64,000 nt of DNA from Spirodela intermedia (GCA_902729315.2 LR746268.1:2039501-2103500), one strand, 5' to 3'; positions 48,433-62,909 are shown, counted from the first letter of the stretch. Notes: generated by a model not told the origin, from the sequence alone. Made by a program: numbers and translations.

Positions 48433-48441
48433 TATTTTATA
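48433..48441 (-). promoter_or_regulatory. TATA box of the Cys-repeat gene
   Basis: TATAAAATA on the minus strand in a GC-rich surround, about 1.3 kb before the ATG. The distance fits a transcript with a leader intron. Confidence 0.5.
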
Positions 48442-51039
48442 GCGGGAGGGAGGCAGTAAAAATTAAAAAAAGGTAGATTCTGACCGCCCACTCTTAAATA
48501 CCCCCCTCCCTCTCTTCCTCTCACTCTGTCTCTCTCATCGATCTGTGCAGGCCCACCCACCCGGCCACCACCCACTCTACCATTATTTGTCGAACCCCCT
48601 GCGAGGTGGCTACTGGGGGAGTCGGGATCTCCTGAGAGCCAGCGGCGGTTCGTCTGGCTTCGCTCGGCGGAGACTCGGCGCCTCGGAGAAGCCTGAGTTT
48701 AAGGACCAAAAAAGGAAGGAAGCTCCCTGCCGGGGGGGGGATGATTCCTCAATCATTCGCAGGCGTTCATCCTCACTGCGTGGTATTTTCTACTGCAAAA
48801 AAGTAATGCCCCTTTCCGTTCAGACGGGTTTCTCGCGTTCACCAATCCGTACGTCGGGCAGCCTCTCTCTCTGTCTCCATTTTGTGAGTATGACCCTCGT
48901 CGCCATTCAGGCCCGAGCTCAGAGGCCATTGACGGCCGCATTCGAGTAAGACGGAACCGGGAGAAATCGGGAAATTAGGGCTGCGGAATAAACCCCATAG
49001 CCATGTCTTCGAAGGTGGGGCTCCATTCGGACCTTTTCCTTGTGGCATTCCGAATGGACGAAGGCCTGCTGAAGAGCGTCTCCGCCGGCGGCCTTCTTCA
49101 CCGCCCCTTCATCAGCGCCGATAATCGCCGCCGCGGAAGCTCAGCGGAGGCGGACGACGGCCGGTCCTCGCCTCCCCGGCATCTCCCCGTCTGTCTGTCT
49201 CGTCCTGAAAGCAGCAGGTCGACGGGAAGAAGGGTGGGAGGAAATCGAAGGAAAATGAGGAGCAGGATGGGAGGGGGGACAATGATTGATCCGTGGCCAA
49301 CCGACGGCTGCAGAATTAATCCATTACCACGTGGCGATATGAACGTTTCGATATTTCATTCGCTGTTTCATCGCGTTCAACTTTGGCCAAGGACACGTCA
49401 CGCTGACCTGCCAGCTGTCCACTGAGGACAAGAGACAAGTGGCTTCATTTCTTTACGTCGATCCAAATATTTTAATAAAAAAGTAAAAATAAGATTCCTC
49501 GCGGGGGGTTGGGCCCGCGGAAATTCTCGTCAAATTGGTTTTCTAGATCCCTGGGAATCTCCGGAGCTCTGAATCTGCCGTTGAACGAGAGGAAGCGAGA
49601 CAGAGAGAGAGAGAGAGGAGTGGGGAACTGATCTTCATGTGGGACCCGAAAGAATGTGAACCACAGATCCCACTGGTACACAGTTTTTTCCTCCATTGAT
49701 TGGTTCACAGGAGGGGGAGGATAGGGGAAAGTAGAGAGAGAGAGAAAGCACAATTTATCAAGTAATAATAAAAACCCTTCGGGGAGACAATCTACCATTG
49801 GATTCCAATCCAACGACGGAACCATCCCCTCTATAGCTACCAGATCTGGAAGGCCACTTGGTACGGCCAGTTGACTCTAGGCTCCAGTAAGGCTTATGAC
49901 CTGCCTGCAAAGGATGAGAGAGAGAGAGAGAGAGAGAGCCTTTGGTCTAACCTTCTGGGCTACGGGCTTTTACTGCACCCATTGACGTAAATTAATGTGG
50001 GCATACCCTACAGAATTATTTTTTTATTGCAATTCATTTTCTGTGTTGTTAAATCCCAGAGTGCAGCTCCCCACGGATCGAATTATCCCAGAGCAATTGT
50101 GATAGCTGTTGCTTTTTGGTTAAGTCAACGGTTGGTGTGGCTGGTCTCCCACGTCAAGAAGTCCAAACCAGCTTTAGATCCGTGCCGAGTTCCTACCCCC
50201 GGAAGATTTTGCAATCGCCTCCGATTGAAAGTCACAGCAAAAATCTAAGATAAAGGACACGCTAACGGACCAGGCAGCTCAGATTGCGGCTCGGCGTGGT
50301 CAACCCTTTGACCTACATCTCAAGTAAGATTAACGAATAGGCCCGGAAGCCCAGAGTAGGTCGGCTTATCTTGCCTTGTGGCAATCACAGTCTGTCTCCT
50401 TCCTGTTCTTTGGTAGGGTCCGTAGAATCAGAGATATTACCATGGCATCTTACTGGCTAGGAGTAGCATGATGTCGGCTGGTGAGGAGAGAAAAGATACC
50501 TTAAATTCGTATCTCTCTCTATCTCTCTCTCTCTCTCTCATATTCCCATTGGTTGGTGCAGAGAGGGAAGATACCTTACGACTGTCACCCTTTATTTGTG
50601 TGGACGCTGCATATTCCTTAGACTCTCCTCTCTATCTCCGCCAATGAGTGAGGAGAGAGAAAATAGCTTACAATTGATTGCGAGAGTGGGGGTCGGTGAG
50701 GAGGAAAGAAGAGGGTTCTCTCTCCTTAGACTATTTGTGCCCCATATTAAGAAAATGCTAAATACGAGGGTTAGATGCCGCCCAACATTTCTACAGGTCA
50801 GACAAGCCATACCATGTCTTGATTCCACGTTGACATTTAGAATCCGCCAATCCGGGTTGGAATATGGAATCTAGATTCAGATTGAAATCGGAATCAACCA
50901 TCTTGGGCCTGCGTCAGCATAGACTTTTCCAATTCATAAACTAGTTAGAAGATACCTTGTGTACTTTTGAATAACATCAATATGATGCAGAGCTTTATTT
51001 CCATTTTTCATGTTTCTGCATGGTGAAATGTACTTCCAA

Positions 51040-51045
<6 letters not shown>

Positions 51046-51116
<71 letters not shown>
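51046..51116. repeat. (CT)n microsatellite, about 35 units
   Basis: The longest dinucleotide run in the window, essentially uninterrupted CT over about 70 bases. Confidence 0.97.
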
Positions 51117-51121
<5 letters not shown>

Positions 51122-54100
51122 CGATATACAAATAATTTTTAAATGAGCTTGTGTAATAATGTTAGTCCTAGGTGAGTCATAAGAGGGTGGTTGAACTTGT
51201 TTTATTTTATTGGCCTACTATTTTAGGTTTCTGGCATTATTTTTCTTAGAAGAGATGGGTTGGATTGCTTGTATAGTTTATGGTGACTAGACAATTTTTC
51301 TCTTCTCTGCTCTTCTTAGGGCCTTACCTTGAGGCTCTATTAACCTCTAGTTAATATCCCAATTGAAAAGTTGACCTCTACCTCCATATTCACAACTATA
51401 AAGTCAGCTCAAGCTCACACAACATTTGCTTCTAGATTTTTGACTTTAGAATGGCTCGAGTTCAGCAAGCAATATCCTCTATTAGTAGTGAGCACTAAAA
51501 GCTTACAAATTTTCAATCAAATCTTCTGTGACCATAGATCTTGGCCATCAAATGGATGCTTGAATATTCTTGATGCAGCAATAAATTTCCAATAAAAACT
51601 CACAAGAATGCCATAGAATTCTCCTAGAGAGTTCTCCAATGAGTGTTGTGATTAACCATTTTATACAACTATGATTTTGTTTTTGAGGCATGAGACTAAC
51701 ATAAAATAGTCCTGAAACCCAATGACTGCTCTTCAACTATTGTGGAGCCCTTTTACTTCATTAATTTTGTGGTATAAAGTTTTACTTTACTATAATCGTT
51801 ATCTCTTTTATATTAGGTGGTTTGACTCTTTTTTTCTAGATTTTTTTTTCATGACTATGCATGCATTCAATTCCAAAAAATGTACTTAAATTGCAACTTG
51901 TCTGAATAACAAAAGTGTCAGTGGTGAGGATAATGGCCTGGCCCTTGTCTCTAGAAAGTTTAAATAGTTCACTATAAAAACTTTAAAAACTCTTCGACAC
52001 GTTAAAAAGGATTAATTGATAAAAACTGTAATTTTTGGGTTCTAATATGGACAGTAAAGATAATCTAGTTTTGCTATCCTCTCAAGATCAAAAAATGCAT
52101 TTAATCGATTATATGAGGAAGTTCTATCCTATTCTATGCAAAATATAACCTATGTTCACCCTACTTTGAGTAGTTTTGTTTACTTTAACTATCTTGACTT
52201 GTATCTACAACACTTGTTAAGCTTTGCAGCATTTCTCTCGTAAACATAGTGCTGATATGGACTCCATTTTCTCTCGTAAAAATGCATTTAATAGATACTA
52301 AATCCTATAAGAGAAGAAACCTTATCAGGAACAGATCTCGAGTACATTTAGCTTTTATAATTTTATCAAATCAGCACTTTGCAATTGGTTTTTTTTTACG
52401 TAATAGTGTCAATTATTATTTCCTTGAATCCATTACCATTTCAAACATTTTCTTTAGCTTATTTTCATTGTAGATACATAAAAAATGTCAAACTATTTTT
52501 GATTCAATGGTTGACGCCCTATCCATGAGGTCTCAAAACCTTTAGCTTGAGGTGGTTTCCCATAGTAGAAAGAATGCAAAAGACAATAGGAAGAATCTAA
52601 TTAACACTTTTTCATTCGTGTAGATACACCGTGTGACAAATGGAAGTTAATAATTCAATCTTAGCCATTAGAAAGTTTCCCAATGTTTCATTTTTCTTGA
52701 TTTCTACATGACTTTTAGGCAATTAAATGAGGTTTTGAACCCAAGAACAAGCAAAGAACTAAGTCAATTGGATGAGAAATATGTGATCATAATTAAGATA
52801 TTAAGTATTTATAAAATCAAACTATTTGTGGGCTTTTAGCTAATAAAACCTTTCTCTTATTTTGGGCTATTTTGTTATGCATCTTTGTTGAATTTTGTTG
52901 CTCTTCGAATTAGTTTTCCAATGAGACACCATCTTGCAACTAAAAATCATTTTAGCCATTTGGGTTAGAAACATTAGACCACTGTCCACTTGAGCAAATT
53001 ATCAGATTTGATCACTTGAATTAATATATGGTAGATTAAACATTTATCATGACAAAAAGCTATCATTCATAGATCATCAAATTACCCTTTGTCATCATCA
53101 AAACATTTGAGCCTCTTCAAAGCAACTATTAGTAGATCTCAATGATTTTAATTTCGATGGTTTAGTTCTACTCTTGTTGAAACTTTGTGTCCGTTTTCTA
53201 CCACACACAACTATGTCACAGCCTTTTCAAGTTCAAACATCCACAAAATCTAGAAGCCCATCCTCTAAAGCTCAAACTAAACTTATGTCTCATAACTATT
53301 ATTTTTATGTTAACTTAATTTGGGGAGTTATGGTAATAAAGAGAAAAAAACAAATTAGTGTCTTTTTACCTAGTGTGGAGAGATAGACTATGAAAATTAT
53401 CATGTAAAAGAATAATTTTATCATAAGAAAGTTGTATAAGAGAGAATAATGAAAATCAAGGGTAAAAACTCTTGGAAAGCGGATGTAGGTCAAAGAAGAC
53501 AAGACCACTAAAAATTTAAGTGTACATTTCTTCCTCATGTTTGATGTGTAAATCTAATGTGTTGACCAAGTGTGTCAACCAAACTTAACTTGTGTAGTCT
53601 ATTTTGACTCATTTAGTAGAAAAATAATTTAAAGAGCTAATTTACCACCCTCCCTCTTAGAATTCTATCTAACCCACCTTGTGATCTTAATTGTCTATTA
53701 ATCTCTTCAAAGATTACAATCGTTGCATACTAATGGATCAGGTACTAAATGACTATTATTTTAACCGACCACTCTTGTTCACACAAAACTAGCAACTAGA
53801 TTGCTTATTGAGAAGTACTCTCTAGTTTTTTCATCTCCCACCCATTGTATCTCTAGATTTTGAAAAATAAAAATTTATGCATTTTATAATATACTTGTTT
53901 TTAAAATTTCAAAAGGTACTGATATTTTCTATATTAACATCAAAGGCATGCAAAGTGTCTTAAGAAAATACACAATGTTGAAAATTCAATATCAAATTGA
54001 ATTCTCCAAATTTCATGGTATCTTTTTTGTTATGTTTTTCTTTAAAATAAGATTCTAATGAATGTATATAGATATGTGTGTCCATATCTATGACAGCTAA

Positions 54101-55696
54101 AGGTTAAATATTGTTTGAAGGTTCAAGTTTCAATTTTACATAACTTGTGTAGCATTAGACCATCATCAAACTCTATTTCACAAGTTATCAAGGCTCTTTA
54201 ATAATCATATGTCATGATTCCAAATCATGATTGCAAGTTATTAGGAAATATGAGCATAGTGAATAAATTAATAAAAAGTCCAGTGATTAAAGTTTCTATT
54301 TAAATGTAACGATTTAAACTCTATAATGTCCAGTGATTAGACATTGAATTTTGAATTAATAAAAATCTTTAAAAAATAATCAATTTTTAATTTTGACATA
54401 GTAAAATTTAATCTATGTGATTAGCAAAATCTACGGTCTATCAAGACTTGGAGTGTAAAATATAGAGTTAGATTAAACCTTTATAAAGTTTCATGATTTT
54501 TTTGTCCATGTTTACTTATGACAATTTATTTCCTTGCCTATATTCCATATCTACAACAGTTCATCCTCCCCCTAACAAACTTTAGTGCTTAGCTCATACC
54601 CTCTATGGCATTAATTTCAGGAAAATAAGTAGTTATACCACCATCATGCTAAGGTTACAATGAGGAACCAAGGAGGATGAATTTTGATGTTTTGAAGTGA
54701 TTTGCACATGAAGCCAAATGAAACGAGGCATTTTGATGTTTTAAAGAGGATGAATTTTGATAAAGACATGCAATCATTGCTATCATTGCTATTTTCCATA
54801 TTTCCATACTTTTTGACTCCATAGTTTTAACATACCAAAATACAAGTCTTACATGCTTAGCCACTTGCACCCACGCCTTTGTGACAATACAAAAGTGAGT
54901 TTATGTTTTTAATCCATAATAATTTCTGGTGCAATTAGAAATTTAATGTGTCATTTTTGCACTTGGCAAATGTTTCTGACGCATGGTTTCTTATTTTTGA
55001 AAACCACCAATGTAGCTTTGCTTATTAAGCATGAAGGACATCTAACTTAATTTCTTAAATTCTAGAAGCCCATAGAGGCTATTTTAATCCTTTATTTTGA
55101 ATGTATGAAAAGAACTTGCAACTATTCAATTGGTCATATGCCTAAGCTAATTAGGCCTAATTATCTTGTGATGGTACCAAATAACTAGCATAATTCCAAC
55201 TCTTGAGTGTGTGGCAAGCCATCCAAGACTGGTAATGATGTAGCAAATATAAGAGAGGGCATGTGTGGCAAGCCACTAATCTTATTACAGCTTTAACTTC
55301 TTGGTTGTGTTTCCACCATTCACTGAAGTGTGAGTTGACTCTAATCATTCGTTGACTTCTATTCACCAAATATGATTTCACTATCCTATGTAGCTAAATT
55401 ACCCTGTCAAATGTTACATTAGTAGAATTCCCTCTTATTGCAAACTATCAATCACCCAGCAGACCTAAAAGCAACCCAATCTATTGATGGGTCCTCAACT
55501 ACTAGTCTCCAGATACCTCCTACAACCTTTTACTAAATTATTGACGATGTATAAACACCGATGGCACCACCAAGAGTGGGCACAACAGGAATTTTAATAG
55601 CTGAACAGATCCAGAATAGAATCCATTGCAACACTTACATCCTATTTTCTTGGAAGCTACCATTTATGCTCGTGATTGATGCATTTCACTTGTTCC

Positions 55697-55699
<3 letters not shown>

Positions 55700-55754
<55 letters not shown>
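55700..55754. repeat. (AG)n microsatellite, about 27 units
   Basis: Pure AG run in sequence without genes. Confidence 0.97.
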
Positions 55755-55757
<3 letters not shown>

Positions 55758-56372
55758 ACATCCGACCCATAACTAGCAGTCAGTAAAGCTAATATTGTAT
55801 TTGGTAAGAAAAGAGAGAAGCCCGCTCTCTAAAGCATCAGTGGCCCATGGCAGTCAACATTTAACCACAGAGAATGCCCAAGATGTCAGTGCTCCACAGT
55901 CCCAATCCTTCATTAGATGCCACCACAGACTCATCCAAACACCTTTTAAATAAAATCCCACATTATCCAGTGAGAAACAGGACCTGACCTCAACGTTACC
56001 TTAGGGTTCCTCGCCAGGAGCCCTCCACGGAATCCTTACCCAGGATTTACCCCCCCGCAGCAGGATTATGGACCTGAAGAAGCCTTCCCTCAGACAGGAA
56101 CTCCACGTAGAGTGCAGGAGAGCAGGCAAACAATGTGCAGAAAATTCTTCACATAGGAAATCTACCCATACAGACCAGAGAGAAAGGGTAGAAGAAAATG
56201 AAACACACATGCCTTGGCCATCTAGAAGATATCAGCACAGCAGCTTACACATTTTGGCGCCTTACTTCATGGGTGTAGAGATACTCAGTGAGCCCTCCTG
56301 AGTACTCCATTAGACTCAGCCAATATCATCTGGTCTCTGAGAATCAGCAGAAACGATTAATGGACGTGTGCG

Positions 56373-59300
56373 TTACACTTTCTTTATTATCTGAACAACA
56401 TCTTCGTCTTCAAGCTCGTGTTCCTGCAAGCACGATTTGAAGGACCATGAGAAAGCTCAAACTAAAGCTTTGACGTGGGAAGGGAAAGAGCGCTGAATAG
56501 AAGACCTTGCCAACTCTCTGTGGCTTATGCTTCGCGCTTGAACCCCAAACCAGAGCACTGATGAATCAAAAGGACCGTCAATGGTTGAACGAGGATGGAA
56601 AATGAAAGTCGAAATAGAGAAGGACATTAAGGATGCTCACTATTTGAATTGCTTTATCATGTCCTTGTGGATTCTGTCGCAGAAGTCTTCCACTGTTCTC
56701 CTCCTCGACGATAAGATAACTGGGTCTTCATAGTCCGGATTTATCCCCTTTGGTTTCGTGTAGATGCGAACTAGATCAAGGTAGTCCCATATCTTCTCCA
56801 ACAGCCCATCAAGGTTCCATTCTAGGTGTGCACTGCAGCAAGGAAGACAAAATCAGCGATTAGAAGAGGTGAGAAAGTTAAGTCACTGCTGCCGGCCTTA
56901 AACTCATCTCCCATTTTGCAACCAGTCGTTTAAATAAAATAAAACAGAACGGCGGTAGGAAACCGTCAGAGATTACTCCCGTTCCCAACCCAGAAATAGA
57001 TTACGAAAGAGGTGATTGAATATGATGGTCGTGATACTGATACGAGAAATATAGACAAGTAGCCCTTGAAGGTGGGTCAATCCTTCAGCGTTGGGCAATA
57101 TTCCAAGTCGTTTCTGACTGCTCAAGGTTCTAAATGAAATCAGATGTCAGACACTTACAACGGTGAGTAAAGATACAAGGAAATATTCACCTTATTGGGC
57201 AATAATGTGGTAGTTTGTCAAGAATCTCTAGCTCCTCAACTGTTATCTGATCGATCTTGTTGACAACATAGATGCAGGGCATATATTTTCTGCTGCCCTC
57301 AATAACATCAATGAGATCGTCGGCGGTTGCATCATATCTAAGGTTTATATCAGCATTGTGAATCCTGTATTCGCTGCATATAGCCTTCACCGTTTCCAGG
57401 TCAAGTTGAGTGTTTGCAACAGTGGATGTGAGATTGATGCCTCCTTTGTCCTTCTTTCTAAAAGTCAAATTGGGAGGTTCCTTATTTAATCTGTCATTGT
57501 AGACAATTACAGCGATGTCAGCAAAACGTTGCATAATCACAGTTGCATACCTTAAAACTTACGGAAATAGTAAACCATTTCATGATAAAGAAATGCAGTC
57601 AGGATTAGTTGGATTTTTAAGTACCAAGACCTGGGCCCCAAAACATCATAACTCATAACTTCAGTCTATTCATCCATTCATAACTGCTTATGAGACTCGA
57701 TTTCATTTTATAAACGTTTACAGATTAAAAGATTCGGATCTCTTGCAACAAAAATAATATTATGCACCACTAAAAGAATGGAGACCTATGATTTTTAAAA
57801 AGCATGAAATTGTTTGTTAATCAATAAACAGCTTTCAAATTTTGAGGGCTCCCAAGTTCATAAAAGAGACAAGTTCACAATTCGATGGGTACTGAAAAAA
57901 TCGTTAAACAGTGTTAACCAAAATTTGAGATTTAAAGAAAAACAAAAGCAATAGAAAAGGATACATACGATTTTACCTTATGCCAAATCCTTCAAGTTCT
58001 TTTTCTATCAATCGCTTGTGGGTTATTGGTTTTATTGCATCAAGAACAATTAAAATTAAGTTGCATGTTCTTGCAGTGCTAATCACCTGAAATTCAATGA
58101 CACGGCAAGTCACTCTTAACTGCAATTATTAGTTTCAAAATTTACAACAGACAGGAAAAGGTCACAGGAAATTACATCTAAGCATTGAACAATCATTAGA
58201 TATAATAAGTGTACCATTTATGCACAACAAAGGTATAAGAGCTTCATGAAACCAAAAGTCTAATTAGTTTAAAAAGAGTATAGTCACCTGTCTTCCTCTA
58301 CCCTTTCCATCTTTTGCACCCTCAATAATCCCTGGTAGATCAAGCAACTGAAAGGAAAGGATGAAGTGAGCAGGCATTTTAAATACGGAACAGAGACTTA
58401 CTAATTCTCAACTCGACAGTAACATACTTGAGCATTTTAAGAGCAAAACAAAAGCTTGCTAATTTTCAGCAGCAAGAGATTTATCTTAAATGTAGAGTGC
58501 AGAAGAATAGGATACAGATTGACCGGCACAAAAGCCTTCTTCATCAATCTACGCTCATTGAGGAGACGGTGACATAGATAAAGGGGGGGCGAACGGAAAA
58601 GATGTGTGGCTGAGGGGAGGAGAGAAAGAACGCATGCATTGAAATTCTTTCTGTCGGAGGTTCGAGCATCAATCTTTCTACCGTAAAAAAACGATCCTAT
58701 TTCTGGTGCTTAAAAATTCTAAATTTCTCACGTTAAACTAAAATGAAGCAAATTCGACTGGTAGTACTATGTCAGTGACTTTTATGTTCGATCAGTTTTA
58801 TTCTCATGACGAACCAAACAAATATTAAAAGGATGATCAATTATATGGTTTATCCCAAGTACACAAAAGAAGCTAGTAAACATAATACATCTTTCCCAGT
58901 CAAATAATGTCGTTTTATCGTGCAGTGAGTCTATTTCTCCCCCCCAACAGACTCCACTAGAGCAGTAGTTTATACAAGTATTCTAAGTCACCTAAACATT
59001 AAAGTGTCAACAAAAGACAAATTACAGTAGGCTACTAAATTCATCAAAAGAACTAGATTAATGAATCCTGAGCAACAACAGTAGAACTCAGCATTGCGGT
59101 GACCACTGTGATTTAAAATTTGTGAATGCAATGCGTATTGAGAATTCTAGCCGAATTTGATCTGCATAATGCATTGTGAGAAAATATACAAGGTTTCTGC
59201 CGGGTGCCTACCACAAGTCAGTGTAGGATGCCTTTTCAAAAAGATGATAAAATGAATAAGGTCTTAATCCATAAAAATAAATTACACCAAAGATTCAAAA

Positions 59301-62225
59301 CGTTTCTTCTGGGATGGAAACGAAAAGGAAATAATTAGTACCTGAATTTTAGCACCTTTATATATAATAACTCCTGGAATGCATGTTAATGTGGTGAACT
59401 CATATGAAGCAACCTGTAATGTAAAATAAAAAAACCTTTTAGACCACAGAAATATTCATTCAAAGCGTGAAGACCATTCAAGTCATCTTCTCATAGTCCA
59501 CACAGTTGAATTAATAAGTGATGATCCAACTATCCGCCAAATATACTCTTGATGAAAAGAAAACAAGGAAATGTAAACGACATGAGTGAATGCAGCTAGA
59601 GTACATGCAACACAACTGCATGGGGAACTCTAGCACATACGGTAGAAATCTCAGCTCCCAGACCAATTTCTCTACAAGGCGAAAAATAAGACACTAGCGT
59701 CCAATATTAGATACAAAGATAATAATAACCAAGCAAGATTTCAGCTTTAGCTAACTATCTAGAGTTCAAAAATTTCGAGAAGTTCAGAAAGGACAATAAG
59801 ACACAGGAGTGTTCAACCACCATAATTTTTTATGTGATATGAAATAAGGACATAAAAATCTATGCTGCTTAGGAACAATGTTTTATACCCGCCACTTATT
59901 ACCATTTCATATTATAACAGTTGATGCTTTAAACAAATTTTGCAAATTCTGAGGGGTGATTCTTTTTCTGTTCCTGAACAACATCAATTATCTCATAAAA
60001 GAGAAAATCAAAATTTCTAAAAATAATTTATGTATCTCAGGAAGGAATGTGCAAAACTGCTTTGTCGCCTAGAAAAAATAGGCAAGACGTACATCCTTTA
60101 GTTGGTGATGCACCTTCATAACTTATGCCAAACTCAACTACCAAACATAAAAGTACATCTATGCCAACTACATATATGTAACCAGATTATGTTCTGTTGT
60201 TCTGTCCTTAATAAACAGTCAATGATAGGCTGATTCGTAAATTTACCTCCATAAAACCAGAAGATAAAAAAGGAAAAACCCACAATGATTTCCACTTTCC
60301 CAGATTGCGAACAAAAATCCTATGAGAGAATAGAGACCCCAAAAGAAATTATTAAACAAGTTGATGTATTATAATATCATGATCAAATTATTGAATCAGA
60401 AGATGGAGGAAAAATCCCTCTCTTCAAAAGAATTCCGTTCACAAATCCAAAAGATAATATAAACTGGCACAACCGACATTACTTTTTCACAACTTAGAAA
60501 TAAACAAGTCTGATACACCATAATGATATTTAGGAAAAAGGACCAAAAGGGAACACATAATGAGAGACACAAGGTGTTCAGAGAAAAATAGTTATAAAAG
60601 TCTTTTCTAAGCGGTAATACCTCTGAAAAAGTGCCGGTTAACTTATTAAGAAGTGTTGACTTTCCAACTGATGGAAATCCTACAAGGCCAACTCGTGCAT
60701 CTCCACTTTTAGTGACATCAAAACCTTCACCAGCTCCACCACCTCCTTTCGCTGATGGTTCCAGAAGTTCCCTCCGTAGTTTCGCAAGTTTAGCCTGGTA
60801 AGGATAGAAAGAAAGAAATACAAGGGACAACTGTTCTTCAAGATACTCCATGCCATAAAAGTCATAAGTAATTTAATGTTAGTAAAAACGATGTTGCAAT
60901 ACATGTTTTGTAGAAATACTTACGAATTAAACTGTCAAGTGCAAGTATAACATTTAATAACATGTCAAGTGAAGTTCCTTGATTGATGCAAATGGACCAT
61001 GCTCAGTGTATTGAATTGTCACGACTCCTGACACTTAATAAACCTTTCAGGGAGATATATCTACTTAGGGAGATGTCCATAATCAAAAAACAAAGATACA
61101 AGCTATCAAAGGAAGGATTGAAGCTCTAATTCGCAACAAAACAGGCTTTCTCGGCTTGTAAAAGGAAACTATGACAATCTACTAAGTAAATTATATCATT
61201 GAAGAGCAATTCCTGGAAACTACCAGTCATTTATAAAATGAAAATGGGTAAAACACGACAGTACAACTGGGGATCCTCTTCCACAAAAGCCAGGTAGGGT
61301 ACCACAAAATGTTTATGGGTTATTTCCCATAGAATTGGCCAAATTTGTCTGTTTATTTATGAGAGTTAAATAGATATTCATTAGACGACCATATAGTTTT
61401 TTCCTTAAGCAGGTCAATCTACTGGATTTCTGATTTTTTCCAAGTGACAATTATTAGCGATTACTAAAGTTGGATGCATGGTACAGTTCTACATATTATT
61501 TTTTATAAAAAATTTAATTATCCTTTCACACTTCTATGAAATAGCCCCAGCCTCACTTCATAATAGAACATGATGTAATGGTGATACATCTACACTCAGA
61601 TAATGAGCCTTTGGTCATGATCAGTTCCAGATTATTGAGAATGGAAAGGAATAAAATAATGACAGCGACACTTGAGAGATACCTTCAGTATGACAAAATA
61701 TTAAAATCAACATTGGCGAAATTTAAGTAGATAGACGCCTGTAACAAGAGTAGAGAGCCAAGAGAAGGCACTAGAGATTACCTTCAGCAAGCCAAGGTGA
61801 TGGGCAGTTGCTTTATTTTTCTGCGTCCTTGCCATCTGAAACCAGACCAATAATCATTCTAGTAAGAAAATTCAATCCACCTAATACAAAGTTCTCCACA
61901 GCGAGTACAGTAAGCCTCATTAAAAAAGAAAAAATAGTACACTCTGTTAAAAAAAAAAATTGTTAAGCAGTCAATCTCCAACAGGACAAATTAATCCCCA
62001 TCTCACCAACCAATCACATCATCCCCCGCATGACACTCTTGATTTGAGTTCAATAAAAACACAAAAATAAAACCTCGACAACCATTCATGAGACAAAACG
62101 AGCAGGGGGGCAAAACGAAGAAGATGGGCAAAGCAAATGAGCAGAGGCTGGTTCAAAGTAGGGTTTTATCCCTCCTTCCGTACTTCATCCTCGATGTCCT
62201 TGATTTTCTGCATTACGGTCGCCAT
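56373..62225 (-). CDS. DRG1: Developmentally regulated GTP-binding protein, DRG1 type (10 exons)
   Basis: Minus-strand exons in order: 62225-62184, 61835-61782, 60794-60621, 59413-59342, 58347-58288, 58086-57977, 57490-57191, 56832-56641, 56557-56506, 56423-56373. They total 1107 nt in one closed frame: 368 aa, the usual DRG1 length. DRG proteins are OBG-like GTPases that bind DFRP partners and act on translating ribosomes. All marks are present: [18 protein letters not shown] in the N-terminal helices, P-loop GFPSVGKS (71-78), the FTTLT switch I segment, [16 protein letters not shown] (G3, from residue 117), NKID (G4, 248-251) and SAHLEWN (G5, from 271). A C-terminal TGS-type region ends [16 protein letters not shown]. 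All introns appear GT-AG. The start is the first ATG of [14 protein letters not shown], whose donor joins exon 2 in frame. No lesion was seen, so the gene should be functional. Plant DRG1/DRG2 naming varies. Confidence 0.96.
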
Positions 62226-62506
62226 TTCCTCCCCCACTGAGTCCAGCAGTAGCAGCAGCACTCCGTATCCCTCTTCTCACCGTGGGCTCCTCTTCTCGTT
62301 CGCCCCTACTTCCCTTGGGCTGTTCTACCAGACGACAGAACTCGGGAGTCGTTCACGCTCAGGGGTTTAGAGAGGACCAAGAACTGCGGGTAGGCCGGGA
62401 TTATATATGGCGTTACTCAACGGGCCCGTTGGACTAGCCCAGGCCAGAAGAAAAAAGCCCGGAAAACCAGGTACAGCCGGACCTGAATATATTGGCCCTC
62501 GGTGAA

Positions 62507-62537
62507 GGCCCATAAAAAAGCCCGTGAAAAGGCCCAT
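62507..62537. promoter_or_regulatory. Paired site II-type motifs (GGCCCAT) in the DRG1/sHSP intergenic region
   Basis: GGCCCAT occurs at 62507-62513 and 62531-62537, so ATGGGCC reads on the minus strand towards DRG1. Related GCCC cores lie at 62420-62520. TGGGCC/T site II elements are TCP-factor targets common in plant genes for translation, which suits DRG1 about 280 bases downstream. Confidence 0.5.
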
Positions 62538-62619
62538 ACACTGACTCCGATATCAACTGGTCGAGCCTTACATGTATGCCCTTATTAAATGGATAATTGT
62601 AAAACAACTTCCTGACTCG

Positions 62620-62627
62620 GAACTTTC
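62620..62627 (+). promoter_or_regulatory. Minimal heat-shock element
   Basis: GAACTTTC fits GAAnnTTC, two inverted HSE units, about 210 bases before the sHSP TATA-like box. A third unit in register is missing, so the site is weak. Confidence 0.25.
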
Positions 62628-62830
62628 TCGCATGGATAGAATCGCAATTCGTACGATTTGTCGGGCTATTGATAAATAAATCCGCGCTGATGAAGTGAAA
62701 CACCTGTAAACGAGCACCGACGACTCGTCATCCCCGCCCTGCCGACCCCCACACGTGTTTCCGGCGGCGCCGCCACTCCTGCCACGAGAGCTCGCAGACG
62801 CGTCGCCTCGCATGGAGGCCGCCGCGTAGG

Positions 62831-62837
62831 ATAAAAG
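62831..62837 (+). promoter_or_regulatory. TATA-like box of the sHSP gene
   Basis: ATAAAAG lies 79 bases before the chosen ATG. A start about 30 bases downstream falls near 62860, around or after the three upstream ATGs at 62853-62861. Confidence 0.5.
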
Positions 62838-62909
62838 GCGCAGACGAAGAAGATGATGATGAAGAAGAAGAAGAAGAAGAAGAAAGAAGAGAGGAGGAAG
62901 GCAGCGCAG

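Larger units (their letters stand above)
48442..56372. other. Intergenic region, no gene recognised
   Basis: 48500-49450 is GC-rich and holds open frames at 48545-48949 and 49003-49425 (plus) with no family resemblance; it is probably promoter sequence of the Cys-repeat gene. About 51100-55560 is AT-rich with only short frames. Two long microsatellites are listed separately. The region just below 56372 contains the 3' UTR of the DRG1 gene. Confidence 0.4.

Noticed and set aside
48545-49425. Two plus-strand open frames (134 and 140 codons)
   Set aside because: GC-rich composition alone keeps them open. No domain, splice pattern or codon pattern supports them.
55322-55342. CTGAAGTGTGAGTTGACTC as another miR395 copy
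   Set aside because: Only the first nine bases agree, the G run is missing, and no complementary arm lies nearby.
58655-58680. GAGGTTCGAGCATC as a tRNA T-loop
   Set aside because: No cloverleaf partner sequences or A-box at the right distance were found.
60396-60851. 151-codon frame at 60396-60851 as an independent GTPase gene
   Set aside because: It is exon 3 of DRG1 read through into the adjoining introns.
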